From Terrimonas rubra (lineage in GTDB: Bacteria > Bacteroidota > Bacteroidia > Chitinophagales > Chitinophagaceae), in NCBI RefSeq assembly GCF_042686025.1, contig NZ_JBHUOZ010000001.1, positions 992,001-1,056,000 on the forward strand: a DNA stretch of 64,000 bases, given 5' to 3'. Position numbers and translations under genes: made by a program. Positions 55,602-64,000 of this stretch are shown here, piece after piece (within the stretch, counting starts at the first letter, position 1; every line of letters starts with the position of its first letter). The notes below the pieces were generated by a model. That model was not told the DNA's origin and ran no database searches. It saw nothing but the letters and a program-made list of their open reading frames with translations.

Positions 55602-56366
55602 CTATTGAAACTTTTCTACCACACCTAAGGCAAACAGCGCAAAGTCATATTTGGCAGGGTCTTTCGGATCAAAACTTCTTAAATGTTGTGTCAGGTTTTC
55701 CGCGGCCAGCCAGTCATCCTGTTTCCTGTCCAGTAAGTTAAACCGCCTGGCCACCCGGGCCACATGAACATCCAGCGGGCAGATGAGTTGTGCGGGTGAA
55801 ATGTTTTTCCAGATACCAAAATCAACCCCTTTTTTATCGCGGCGCACCATCCAGCGTAAAAACATATTCAGCCTTTTGCAGGCCGAGCCTTTGTAAGGTG
55901 TGGAAATATGTTTACGGGTACGGGGTGGCGCATCTTCCAGGGAAAAGAAGTATTGATGAAAACCGGTCAGCATAGCTTCTACCGTGTTACCAAAACTGGT
56001 AAAGGCTGTTTCGAGTGAATGGTGCTGTGTATAATGATGTTTAAAAAAAGCGACAAAGTATAAAAGATCGGTATCATTAAAAGTGCGGTGTTTAAAACCC
56101 AGTAATCTTTTCAGGTCCTCATCGCTGTGGTGCACACAAAAAGCATGAGGCTGATTGTCCATCCGTTCTAATAGCTCCTTACATTTTTTTATAATGGTGG
56201 TACGGTTACCCCAGGCCAGAGTGGCGGCAAAAAAACCGGCAATCTCTATGTCCTGCTGTTGTGTAAATGAATGAGGAATGGAAACAGGATCGTCTTTAAT
56301 AAAAGAAGGTTGGTTATATTCTTTTACTTTGTTATCTAAAAATATTTTTAATTTTTGCTGGTTCAA
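55602..56366 (-). CDS. TIGR02757 (DUF2400) family protein, HhH-GPD-like
   Basis: The 254-residue product matches the DUF2400/TIGR02757 family, found in many Bacteroidota. The stretch LICPLDVHVARVARRFNLLD followed by an aspartate resembles the HhH-GPD DNA glycosylase core (compare VPVDTHVxRVxxRLGL), so a DNA repair-like activity is possible but unproven. Its ATG overlaps the stop of the GH95-like gene by 4 bases (translation coupling), an odd pair for a glycosidase operon. Confidence 0.88.
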   Translation of the reverse strand: MNQQKLKIFLDNKVKEYNQPSFIKDDPVSIPHSFTQQQDIEIAGFFAATLAWGNRTTIIKKCKELLERMDNQPHAFCVHHSDEDLKRLLGFKHRTFNDTDLLYFVAFFKHHYTQHHSLETAFTSFGNTVEAMLTGFHQYFFSLEDAPPRTRKHISTPYKGSACKRLNMFLRWMVRRDKKGVDFGIWKNISPAQLICPLDVHVARVARRFNLLDRKQDDWLAAENLTQHLRSFDPKDPAKYDFALFALGVVEKFQ

Positions 56367-58618
56367 TGTTTAGTTTTTTTACCCCAATAATTTTGTTGCC
56401 CGTTTTGTATAACCGCGTTAACGGGAATGGTTAAGTCGGCTTCATTGATATATAAAATCACCCTCTCCCCTTTTTGCATTTTTAAGCGGTAGTTTCCATC
56501 AGCCATTTTATCAACGGCCATTTTATTGCCTTTTGTTTTTACGGTACCGTTAAGACCGGGTTTGATGATACAGTCACCTCCTTTCAAACTCTCAACTTCT
56601 ACCCACCTGGTTTCGCCCTTTGCTTTTACAGCACTTATCAAAAAGGCGCCATCTGTTCTGAATTTTTTAAAAGCCACATTCTTCCATTCGCCGGGAACAG
56701 CGGGAAACACACGGATAATATTTCCCCAACTCTGTAATAATAAGGTGTGAATGGTTTCAGCTGCAGCCAGTGGTGTTTCTATAACAGGGCCGGACTCCAG
56801 GTAAAGCGTATTAGGCTTTATATATTTTGAAAAAAGCTGGTCCAGGTATTTTACGGCCATATCACCATCGCCCATCATGGTATAGATAGCTGCGCCACCG
56901 GTAAAGGAATAGCCCTGCATGGCTGTTGTAAAGCTATGCCAGTGCTCCAGTGATTTTTTTATAAGAGTACGGTTTTCCACCTGGTCCCAGTTCATGGTAT
57001 ATAATGGATAAATCATTAGCAGGTGCGAATAATGCCGGTGTGCCTGTTTAAAAGCAACATCCTGTCCTATTTTTAATCCGTTATCGTCCCGGGGATAATC
57101 GGTTAAGTTAGTTAAAACATCCTGCCATTTAGCGGCAAGCGCATCTGTTGGCGCCAGCTGCAGCAATGTTTGGCAACCCCAGCGGAAAAGCGCCAGGTCG
57201 TAATTACAATCCCTGGTTTTTCCATCAGGATATTCCGGAGAATGTGTAAAAGGCAGGTGCCACTTACCATCATCTTCTTTATACATAATATCCAGGTAAT
57301 AATTAATACTACCTTTTAAGAGGGGTATTAGTTTTTGTTTTATTGCATCGTCCAACGTATAACGATAGTGTTGCCAATAATAATAAAGTATCCAGGTAAG
57401 ATTACCCAATTCCAGTTCGGAAAGCGTGGCAGTAGTGTCTAATTGTGTAAACACTTTAACAGGCCGGTACAGATCAGCACCGCCGGCACGGCCAATGGCC
57501 AAAGCATTATGCCGGTATTGCTGCGGAACATTCAGGCTCAGGTTTTTTTTGCCTTTATCAATCATATTTAACAGGCCTTCGGCAAGTTGCAACCTGTTGG
57601 CCGTATACAAAGGCGAATAGGTGAGTTGAATATTTAAATTAAACCAGTAAGCCGGCCAGCGCGTGTATTTATACCAGGGCCCCATAAGGTCCAGCGGAAG
57701 CGTGTTGTTACGGGTAGCAGAAGCAACTTTATACATCTGCAGCCAGTAAAAACTTTCCATGCGCGGGTCAGGTAAAGAAACAAAGCTTAAGGGGTAATAG
57801 TTGTGCCACCAGCTGCGATGTTTGGCAATTGCCTTGTTTATATCTGTGGCCGTTGCATCGGTTATTGTTTTAATGGCTTCGCCTGTTGATGAGATGGATC
57901 TGTTATAGGCTATCGTAATAATATAGGTATGCCATTTTTTATCTGCTTTTTTTGTCCATGCAGTAGTGTAGTCGCCGCCGGCAAGCATTGGCTGCCTGCA
58001 ATATTCAATATTAGCGCTCTTCTTTATTTCGTATGGAGGGTTGGCCTGATAACCGGCAGGAATATCGGTTATATAAGAAAACTTTGTACGGCTACTGATT
58101 GATGTTTCGGGGAAGAAACGCCAGACAGGATTTTGTTCCGCACCAGTGGCATGGTATTGAAATATAATGATATTGGATTGCGATAAGGTTATACTGCGCC
58201 AGTTTATGGTTCCTTTATCAGTTTGTATTAAACCGGTTGCCTCGGCGTTCCACAGCTGAAGGCGGGCTGTATTGCTTTTTATATTACCGGCAACCTGCAG
58301 GGTGAAGTGGCCGATAGGTAAACGGGCTTTGGCATATAGCGCAGATTCTTTATCGCCGCGATGATCAACCACGGTCATATTACCGATTTCTATCTTTAAT
58401 TCATTGGGGCTTTTCATATTTATCATTGCGCCCAGTAAACCATTGCCGGTAAAAACACCCTCTTCCCATTTAGTAGTGAGTGTATCGTATACGGCATCAT
58501 TACGACTTAAAAACTCCTGCCAGTTAACAGGCTTATGGGTTTGTGCTTTAGAAAGGCTGGTAAAGAGAAGCGGTAACAGAACCAGTAGCGAAAGAATCTT
58601 AATATGGGATTGTTTCAT
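56363..58618 (-). CDS. GH95-like (alpha-L-fucosidase type) glycoside hydrolase
   Basis: The 751-residue product has a signal peptide (LLFTSLSKAQ) and the layout of GH95: an N-terminal beta-sandwich (~30-270), an (alpha/alpha)6 barrel (~300-680; PLDLMGPWYKYTRWPAYWFN, and AHRHYSHLLMIYPLYTMNWD, as in the HRHxSHLxxLYP motif of the family) and a C-terminal beta domain (RVFPAVPGEWKNVAFKKFRT). Such enzymes act on alpha-1,2-fucosides or galactosides. It is first in an operon with a DUF2400 gene and next to GH29. Substrate is inference. Confidence 0.85.
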   Translation of the reverse strand: MKQSHIKILSLLVLLPLLFTSLSKAQTHKPVNWQEFLSRNDAVYDTLTTKWEEGVFTGNGLLGAMINMKSPNELKIEIGNMTVVDHRGDKESALYAKARLPIGHFTLQVAGNIKSNTARLQLWNAEATGLIQTDKGTINWRSITLSQSNIIIFQYHATGAEQNPVWRFFPETSISSRTKFSYITDIPAGYQANPPYEIKKSANIEYCRQPMLAGGDYTTAWTKKADKKWHTYIITIAYNRSISSTGEAIKTITDATATDINKAIAKHRSWWHNYYPLSFVSLPDPRMESFYWLQMYKVASATRNNTLPLDLMGPWYKYTRWPAYWFNLNIQLTYSPLYTANRLQLAEGLLNMIDKGKKNLSLNVPQQYRHNALAIGRAGGADLYRPVKVFTQLDTTATLSELELGNLTWILYYYWQHYRYTLDDAIKQKLIPLLKGSINYYLDIMYKEDDGKWHLPFTHSPEYPDGKTRDCNYDLALFRWGCQTLLQLAPTDALAAKWQDVLTNLTDYPRDDNGLKIGQDVAFKQAHRHYSHLLMIYPLYTMNWDQVENRTLIKKSLEHWHSFTTAMQGYSFTGGAAIYTMMGDGDMAVKYLDQLFSKYIKPNTLYLESGPVIETPLAAAETIHTLLLQSWGNIIRVFPAVPGEWKNVAFKKFRTDGAFLISAVKAKGETRWVEVESLKGGDCIIKPGLNGTVKTKGNKMAVDKMADGNYRLKMQKGERVILYINEADLTIPVNAVIQNGQQNYWGKKTKH

Positions 58619-58774
58619 AAGATGACAAAATAGGTATCTAAGATAGTTTCAAAAGCTTATACGGATAGAATGTTTTTATATACTTAGCTGAAGCGATGAT
58701 AAGGTAGGAATAACACATAACGCAGGAATATCATATATTAGCAAAGACAGATGTTTATGCAATAGTGAAAACAT

Positions 58775-58804
58775 AAAAAAGCCTGTCATTGTATTATGAC
58801 AGGC
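58775..58804 (-). terminator. Terminator after the thioredoxin-like gene
   Basis: Perfect 9-bp arms (gcctgtcat at 58781-58789, atgacaggc at 58796-58804), then TTTTTT on the minus strand. Confidence 0.85.
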
Positions 58805-58824
58805 ATGGAAAAGAAAATAATTAT

Positions 58825-59370
58825 TTATTGTTGACGAACTGGTTCATTCTTACGAAAGCGGTCAAAGATTATTTTACTGGTCTTTTCATCAATTTTTGAT
58901 GACTTTTTCAGCACACTGATAAAATGTTCTACTTCTTCCACAGCGGCAGGGCAACCGGTATTGCTGCCATCGGGCATTTTAGCATCTGCGATCACTTTAC
59001 CATCTGCATCAAATACGATCCAGAACGGGATGCCCGAACTCCTGGGCGTATTTGCATGTTTTTTATATAACTCTTCTGCACCGGGGTTCTCCAGGTTCTT
59101 TTTACCGTCGGACTCCAGGATGGTGAGGTGTTCAATTACATAATTGTCCTGGAAAAACTGTTTGCATACCGCATCGTTCATGGCCGTATCCATTTTACGG
59201 CACCAGCCGCACCATGATGCGTGAAACATCAGGAATACATTCTTTTTTTCCTTTTTGGCTATGGCAAATGCTTTTTTCAGTACTTCATCGGCCGAGGGAG
59301 GCGTTTGCTGGGCAAATGAAATAACAGAGATGCTGCTGAGTAGTAATACACATAAGAGGTTTTTTATCAT
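58825..59370 (-). CDS. Thioredoxin-fold protein with CxxC motif
   Basis: From the ATG at 59370 the product has 181 residues: a signal peptide (LLLSSISVISFAQ), then a thioredoxin-like domain with FLMFHASWCGWCRKMDTAMN, i.e. active-site Cys-Gly-Trp-Cys, and the cis-Pro region GIPFWIVFDADGKVI. It probably works in periplasmic disulfide or redox chemistry. A longer version from 59457 would place ~29 unrelated residues before the signal peptide and is rejected. Confidence 0.88.
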   Translation of the reverse strand: MIKNLLCVLLLSSISVISFAQQTPPSADEVLKKAFAIAKKEKKNVFLMFHASWCGWCRKMDTAMNDAVCKQFFQDNYVIEHLTILESDGKKNLENPGAEELYKKHANTPRSSGIPFWIVFDADGKVIADAKMPDGSNTGCPAAVEEVEHFISVLKKSSKIDEKTSKIIFDRFRKNEPVRQQ

Positions 59371-59506
59371 AAGTTCCGTTTTTATTATGTGGATTAAAGT
59401 TATTAAATGAACAGAAGATTTGGACCGGTAAATAAAAGGGATAACAAAAACAGGCAATTCCTAAAAGACCGATAAGCTCACAAAGAATATCGCGTTGTTT
59501 TAAAAA

Positions 59507-59546
59507 TTTAAACTAAAACGATAAAATTTATTTGTTTTAGTTTAAA
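59507..59546. promoter_or_regulatory. Perfect 13-bp inverted repeat, candidate operator
   Basis: TTTAAACTAAAAC (59507-59519) and GTTTTAGTTTAAA (59534-59546) are perfect inverted copies separated by 14 bases. They lie just before the DUF2975 gene, whose operon encodes an HTH protein. This is the expected place for autoregulation. Confidence 0.6.
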
Positions 59547-59578
59547 ATATGCCTATTTTTAACCTCAAAATAGATAAA

Positions 59579-60247
59579 ATGATGTTTTCTAAATCCCCGG
59601 TAATAAAATTTTTAGACAGAATTGCCGGTGCGGCATTTTTACTGGCATTGCTGACATTAATAATAAAAATATTTTTTCCCGGACCCACTATCGCCGTAAA
59701 ACCTTTCAGAGTGTATGGGATAAATAATATCAGTATTTCGAAACCGACCCCGATTAAAACAAATGACGGTCAAGATTACTATCAAAAAAGACAAAAGGAA
59801 CAACAACAAGAGGTAATGGTTAAGCCGGATAGAACAGCGACCGTAAGCCTATCGTTTAAAAAATCAGAACAGCTATTCCGGCCCGCCGCTATTCTATTTC
59901 AACTGGCTTTTTATAGTTTTTATATTTTATTTGTTTTGGCCACCTTCCAGTTAAAAATGTTTTTGGGTAATATTTGCAGAGACCAGATTTTTTCTTTAGA
60001 TAGTGTCAAAAGATTATTTTTAACCGGTTTATTTTTTATTTGTATTCCGGTTATTGAAAAAATACAGGGATATCTGTTAATAGACACAATAAATACTTTA
60101 CAGTCAAATGATTCCGGTTATATACTCAGTAATGATGGGATTTCTATATTTTCATCGCTTACTGTGTTTGGTATTATGATGATCATATTTTCCATCATAT
60201 TTAAAGTAGGTGTAAGTATTAAAAATGAAAATGAGGATTTTGTATAA
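59579..60247 (+). CDS. DUF2975 membrane protein
   Basis: With the ATG at 59579 the product has 222 residues (59549 is possible and would add 10). Four hydrophobic segments are seen near the N-terminus (AGAAFLLALLTLIIKIFF), at ~108-130 (LFRPAAILFQLAFYSFYILF), ~145-170 (LFLTGLFFICIPVIEKI) and at the end (FGIMMIIFSIIFKVGVSI). It resembles DUF2975 proteins, which are often encoded next to a small Cro-type HTH protein, as here: the HTH gene begins 3 bp downstream. A regulator of the membrane or a sensor is possible. Confidence 0.78.
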   Translation: MMFSKSPVIKFLDRIAGAAFLLALLTLIIKIFFPGPTIAVKPFRVYGINNISISKPTPIKTNDGQDYYQKRQKEQQQEVMVKPDRTATVSLSFKKSEQLFRPAAILFQLAFYSFYILFVLATFQLKMFLGNICRDQIFSLDSVKRLFLTGLFFICIPVIEKIQGYLLIDTINTLQSNDSGYILSNDGISIFSSLTVFGIMMIIFSIIFKVGVSIKNENEDFV

Positions 60248-60249
60248 TA

Positions 60250-60456
60250 ATGCCAATAGTAATTAACCTGGACGTGATGCTGGCAAAGCGAAAGATGAGC
60301 CTTACTGAACTGGCGGAGAAAGTGGACCTGACCATTGTTAACCTCTCCAAACTTAAAACCGGTAAGGCCAAAGGCGTACGTTTTGATACGCTTAAGGCAA
60401 TCTGTAATGCATTGGATTGTAAGCCCGGGGATATTATTGATATTGAACCGGACTAA
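60250..60456 (+). CDS. Small Cro/XRE-type HTH protein (YozG-like)
   Basis: A 68-residue protein made almost wholly of one helix-turn-helix: MLAKRKMSLTELAEKVDLTI then VNLSKLKTGKAKGVRFDTLK. It begins 3 bp after the DUF2975 gene and is its regulatory partner, probably binding the 13-bp inverted repeat at 59507-59546. The DUF2975/HTH pairing is known from many Bacillota and Bacteroidota. Confidence 0.88.
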   Translation: MPIVINLDVMLAKRKMSLTELAEKVDLTIVNLSKLKTGKAKGVRFDTLKAICNALDCKPGDIIDIEPD

Positions 60457-60597
60457 ACCACCTTTGTATGAGTTTTGATCAATTATATTAACGCGCTACT
60501 ACCAGGTGATACCCTGATAATGCTGAACAGGATTACAACGGCACAAGTGTGCGACGCAACTATTGACGAGGGTAGTACTGCTGCCGACCTCCAAATT

Positions 60598-62712
60598 TTA
60601 TAAAACAGAATAAGCCAGCAAGCCAAACAGGTATGCAAGGGCCGTCATATATATCACCTGTATCACTGGCCATTTCCAGCTTTTTGTTTCGCGGCGTACA
60701 ATGGCCAGGGTGCTCATACATTGCATGGCAAATACATAGAATAACATTAAGGAAACGCCGGTACCAATAGTATACACCGGGCTGCCGTCGGCACGGGTGG
60801 CGGCATGCATTTTTTCCTGTAAGGGCAGGTTTTCTTCCCCATCATCTTCTACACTGTATAAAGTAGCCATAGTGCCCACAAATACTTCACGGGCTGCAAA
60901 AGAAGTGATGAGGGCGATACCAATTTTCCAGTCATAACCCAACGGACGAATGGCCGGTTCAATAGCATGGCCTACAATACCAATATAGGAGTTGGCAAGT
61001 TTTTGATTGGCATATTCTATATCCAGGGTAGCGGTATCGGCACCGGGTTGTGCTAGGGCCTGTTCATACTGGGCTTCTACTTTTTCCATCCGCCCACCCG
61101 GGCCAAAGGAGCTCAGTAACCACAACACCAGGCTGATGACCAGGATAACCCGTCCGGCCTGCAACACAAATATTTTTGATTTTTCCCACATGGATTGTAA
61201 TACATTACCCCAGCGTGGCGCATGATAGGTGGGTAACTCCAGTACGAAAAAGCTTTTTTCTTTTATTTTAATGAACCATTTGGCTACATAGGAAACAACA
61301 AGGGCCATAACAAAACCCAGGAGGTAAAGCCCCAGCATGACCAGGCCCTGCAGGTTCATAAAGCCCAGTACCTTCTGGTCGGGGATGACCAGGGAAATAA
61401 GGATAACATATACCGGCAGACGGGCCGTACAGCTCATCAGCGGTGTAATTAAAATGGTCAGCAATCTTTCCTTGCGGTTCTCAATATTACGGGCGCTCAT
61501 TACCGCCGGGATGGCACAGGCAAAGCCGCTGATCATGGGCATCACGCTTTTGCCGTTCAGTCCCACTTTGCGCATGATCCTGTCCGTTAAAAAGCTGATA
61601 CGGGCCATATAACCGGTATCTTCCAGGATGGCGATCAGTCCGAACATGATGGCTATTTGCGGCACAAAGATGATGATACCGCCAAGGCCTGCGATGAGCC
61701 CGTTAATTAAAAGATCGGTCCAGTTATTATCCGGCAACTGTTGTTCCAGCCAGCCACTGAAATTAGCCGTGCCTGCATCGATCCAGTCCATGGGATAAGA
61801 AGCCAGCCAGAATAAACTTTGAAAAGTAAGGTATAATACTGCCAGTAAGATCACATATCCCCAAACCCGGTGCAAGAGTACATTATCAATTTTTTCGGTG
61901 ATCAGGCTTTGACGTAAAGGATCGGGTTCGGAAACCGTCCTGGTCATGATATGGTTGATACGCTGGTATCGCTGCAATATCTCCTCGGCCTGTATACGGG
62001 TATGGTTAAACTTATGTTTTGTTTCAATATCCTCTATCTGTTGCTGTGTGCCATCATTTAACAGGAATGATTCATGGTTAATAAGATAATGAACAGCAGT
62101 ATAATTGCTTATTTGCGGAAAAAGCTTTTGTACATCGGTAATGGCATCACCGGCCAGTGCTTTTACATCTACAAAATCATATGCAGGGGGTTGGTAAAGA
62201 CCCTGCGCTGTTTGTTCAATGGCTTTTTTCAGCTGCGGCAGGCCTTTATTCTTACGCGGGTTAACCGCTACCACCGGGATGCCTAATTCTCTTTCCAGTG
62301 CCGCCACATCTACCCGGATACCTTTTTTTTCTGCAAGGTCCAGCATGGTCAATGCCATTACCACGGGTTGTTTCAGGTCAATCAACTGCGAACAGAACAG
62401 GAGGTTCCTTTTCAGGTTACTCGCATCGGCCACCACCACCACTACATCGGCTTTAATACCATGGTCCTGGTTCAGCAATACCTTATAACTTACCCACTCA
62501 TCCAAACGGCGCGGGTATAGGCTATAAGAGCCCGGCAGGTCAATCACCTGGGCTTCACCTGATGACAAGGTGGTGGCGCCGGTTTTTTTATCAACCGTTA
62601 CACCGGGGAAATTGCCCACTTTTTGATTTAAACCGGTAAGCCCATTGAACAAAGATGTTTTACCACTGTTCGGATTACCCACTAAAGCGATATGTAATGT
62701 ATTCTGTTGCAA
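60598..62712 (-). CDS. feoB: Ferrous iron transport protein B
   Basis: 704 residues: an N-terminal GTPase domain with G1 GNPNSGKTSLFNGL, G2 FPGVTVDKKTG, G3 DLPGSYSL, then a helical spacer, and two Gate domains (for example GLGGIIIFVPQIAIMFGLIA and the conserved PVMPMISGFACAIPAVMSAR-like stretch, seen here as SVMPMISGFACAIPAVMSAR). It imports Fe2+. The C-terminus ends LAYLFGLLAYSVL. It lacks a fused FeoA; the separate feoA is at 36913-37155, 23 kb away. No FeoC is visible. Confidence 0.95.
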   Translation of the reverse strand: MQQNTLHIALVGNPNSGKTSLFNGLTGLNQKVGNFPGVTVDKKTGATTLSSGEAQVIDLPGSYSLYPRRLDEWVSYKVLLNQDHGIKADVVVVVADASNLKRNLLFCSQLIDLKQPVVMALTMLDLAEKKGIRVDVAALERELGIPVVAVNPRKNKGLPQLKKAIEQTAQGLYQPPAYDFVDVKALAGDAITDVQKLFPQISNYTAVHYLINHESFLLNDGTQQQIEDIETKHKFNHTRIQAEEILQRYQRINHIMTRTVSEPDPLRQSLITEKIDNVLLHRVWGYVILLAVLYLTFQSLFWLASYPMDWIDAGTANFSGWLEQQLPDNNWTDLLINGLIAGLGGIIIFVPQIAIMFGLIAILEDTGYMARISFLTDRIMRKVGLNGKSVMPMISGFACAIPAVMSARNIENRKERLLTILITPLMSCTARLPVYVILISLVIPDQKVLGFMNLQGLVMLGLYLLGFVMALVVSYVAKWFIKIKEKSFFVLELPTYHAPRWGNVLQSMWEKSKIFVLQAGRVILVISLVLWLLSSFGPGGRMEKVEAQYEQALAQPGADTATLDIEYANQKLANSYIGIVGHAIEPAIRPLGYDWKIGIALITSFAAREVFVGTMATLYSVEDDGEENLPLQEKMHAATRADGSPVYTIGTGVSLMLFYVFAMQCMSTLAIVRRETKSWKWPVIQVIYMTALAYLFGLLAYSVL

Positions 62713-62864
62713 GATGAAACGTATTCGGTAGAAAGGCCCGCAAAAATACAGTCAATTACCCGATTTACAGTATAATGACGGCTAAATGACAAATCCATGA
62801 GAAAAGCCGGTGGAAATAATTATTGAATAAAATGGTATTATCAGTATACCAGGCCGCAATACAA

Positions 62865-62872
62865 TAACTTTG
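62865..62872 (+). promoter_or_regulatory. TAACTTTG promoter element
   Basis: TAnnTTTG element 25 bases before the M28 peptidase ATG, likely its -7 box. No clear -33 TTTG. Confidence 0.45.
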
Positions 62873-62897
62873 CAGCCAAATAACAGAAGCATACAGC

Positions 62898-64000
62898 ATG
62901 AAAAAGAAAAGTTTACTGGTAGCTGTCATTATTATGGCTACCGTAACCGTACAGGCACAGAAACTTAAAAAAGCCGATAAAGAAACCATGGCCAATTTAC
63001 AGGCACACGTCACCTACCTGGCCGATGATAAACTGGAAGGACGCCGTACAGGCAGTAAAGGTGAACAGCTGGCAATGGACTATATCAAAACACAGTTTGA
63101 AAAATACGGTATCAGCCCTAAAGGAACAGCAGGCTATTTCCAGGCTTTTACCGTAAACGATGGTAAAGCCATTGGACCGGATACTTATTTCAGCATTAAT
63201 GATAATAAACTGCAACCGGAGAAAGACTATTTTCCTTTTCCTTATTCGCCCGATAAAAATATTGAGGCTATGCCCGCTGTGGTATTACAGGAACATGATA
63301 TGCCCTGGTTTGTAGATCTGAAAGATGTTTTTGCCGATAATAAGGATAACCCGCATTTTGACCTGGAAGCCTATATTTATAACAATGCAAAAAAAGCGAC
63401 TGAAAAATTAGCCACGGCCATTATTGTGTACAATAGCAGTGACCGCGATGACCAGTTAAAATTTAAAGGGAAAGACCGCTCAGAAAAACTGGCCATTCCC
63501 GTGGTATATGTAACAAAGCCGGTGGCGGATAAATTTTTTGCCGATAAAACGGCCCCGCTCGATATTCATTTAAAAACATCAATTGTTGAGAAAACTAGGA
63601 CGGGGCATAATGTAGTGGGATATATTGATAACAGTGCTGCCAATACAGTGATACTGGGCGCTCATTTTGATCACCTGGGTTATGGTGAAGACGGTAACTC
63701 CATGTTACGCACCGGCGAAAAACAAATTCATAACGGCGCCGATGATAATGCCAGCGGTACAGCCGCATTGATAGAACTGGGACGCTTATTAAAAACATCC
63801 AAGCTTACCGGTAATAACTATTTGCTGATCGCTTTTTCCGGTGAAGAGCTGGGTCTGCTGGGTTCAAAATATTACACCAATAACCCAACCATTAATTTAT
63901 CCGGCGCCAACTACATGATCAATATGGACATGGTAGGCCGCCTGGACGAGACCAAAAAATCCATTTCAATAGGAGGCTTTGGCACATCACCGCAATGGGC
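62898..64000 (+). CDS. M28 family metallopeptidase, 3' end outside window
   Basis: ATG at 62898 opens a frame running off the right edge. Signal peptide (KSLLVAVIIMATVTVQA, residues 4-20). An N-terminal region with a PA-like domain inserted (ALAIIVY-like IIVYNSSDRDDQLKFKGKD), then M28 zinc peptidase motifs: GAHFDHLGYGE (first His/Asp), NGADDNASGTAALIELG (second metal-binding Asp), AFSGEELGLLGSKYY (Glu-Glu) and YMINMDMVGRL (Asp). It likely removes amino acids from peptides outside the cytoplasm. The last metal-binding His is not in the window. Confidence 0.9.
   Translation, partial: MKKKSLLVAVIIMATVTVQAQKLKKADKETMANLQAHVTYLADDKLEGRRTGSKGEQLAMDYIKTQFEKYGISPKGTAGYFQAFTVNDGKAIGPDTYFSINDNKLQPEKDYFPFPYSPDKNIEAMPAVVLQEHDMPWFVDLKDVFADNKDNPHFDLEAYIYNNAKKATEKLATAIIVYNSSDRDDQLKFKGKDRSEKLAIPVVYVTKPVADKFFADKTAPLDIHLKTSIVEKTRTGHNVVGYIDNSAANTVILGAHFDHLGYGEDGNSMLRTGEKQIHNGADDNASGTAALIELGRLLKTSKLTGNNYLLIAFSGEELGLLGSKYYTNNPTINLSGANYMINMDMVGRLDETKKSISIGGFGTSPQW

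Noticed and set aside
60480..60597. Possible repeat element between the HTH gene and feoB
   Set aside because: Looks like non-coding relic sequence (TGTGCGACGCAAC) but no second clear copy in the window.
1..64000. tRNA, rRNA, CRISPR arrays, prophage or insertion sequences
   Set aside because: I looked for T-loop, anticodon-stem, repeat-spacer and transposase signs and saw none; a covariance search could still find a divergent RNA.

Overview
The window reads as chromosomal DNA of a Bacteroidota bacterium, most likely family Chitinophagaceae. The signs are: secreted proteins ending in type IX secretion (T9SS) sorting domains, many lipoproteins with a Cys-Lys-Lys type start after the lipobox, an S46 dipeptidyl peptidase, promoter elements of the TAnnTTTG type just upstream of starts, no Shine-Dalgarno sequences, and an RprY-like regulator. 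No tRNA, rRNA, CRISPR array, prophage or intact insertion sequence was seen. The species call is inference.

Layout. 0-6 kb: end of a T9SS surface protein, a small lipoprotein, an ECF sigma factor with a membrane partner, and a Zn/Cd-type P-type ATPase. 6-9 kb: a short RtcB-family RNA ligase and a HopJ-family protein. 9-16.5 kb: a block of large secreted proteins (BspA-like repeats, glycine-rich, beta-propeller-like, discoidin-like), three of which carry T9SS tails. 16.6-24 kb: orphan OmpR-type regulator, divergent GroES paralogue, HerA-like ATPase, old yellow enzyme and a GHL10-amidase fusion lipoprotein. 24-30 kb: small accessory genes (orphan CDI-type immunity protein, FMN reductase, GNAT enzyme, metalloprotease-like lipoprotein, an unknown gene paired with a uracil-DNA-glycosylase-like gene).

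30-44 kb is housekeeping: PcrA/UvrD helicase, dnaN, asnS, nadD, feoA, ybeY, mnmG, an aminotransferase and nadA. It ends in an 826-bp AT-rich gap between nadA and the S46 peptidase gene that holds a cluster of DnaA-box-like nonamers beside an almost pure A/T stretch, a candidate replication origin. A 47-bp palindrome whose outer arms equal the parS half-site lies 6 kb away, upstream of an HNH-like gene. 44-54 kb: S46 peptidase (DPP11 type by its specificity residue), surface proteins, a two-gene module in which a leaderless trypsin-like protease with a zinc ribbon shares a C-terminal domain with the preceding gene, recX and a ChaA-type antiporter. 54-59 kb: GH29 and GH95 fucosidase-type enzymes with a DUF2400 gene. 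59-64 kb: a thioredoxin-like protein, a DUF2975/HTH regulatory pair behind a perfect inverted repeat, feoB and the start of an M28 peptidase gene.

The strongest candidates for something undescribed are the protease/YbjN-like pair (49.8-52.3 kb), the palindrome plus HNH-like gene (38.0-38.7 kb), the candidate origin (43.6-44.1 kb), and a 117-bp structured element present twice (30.3 and 37.8 kb) in opposite orientation.
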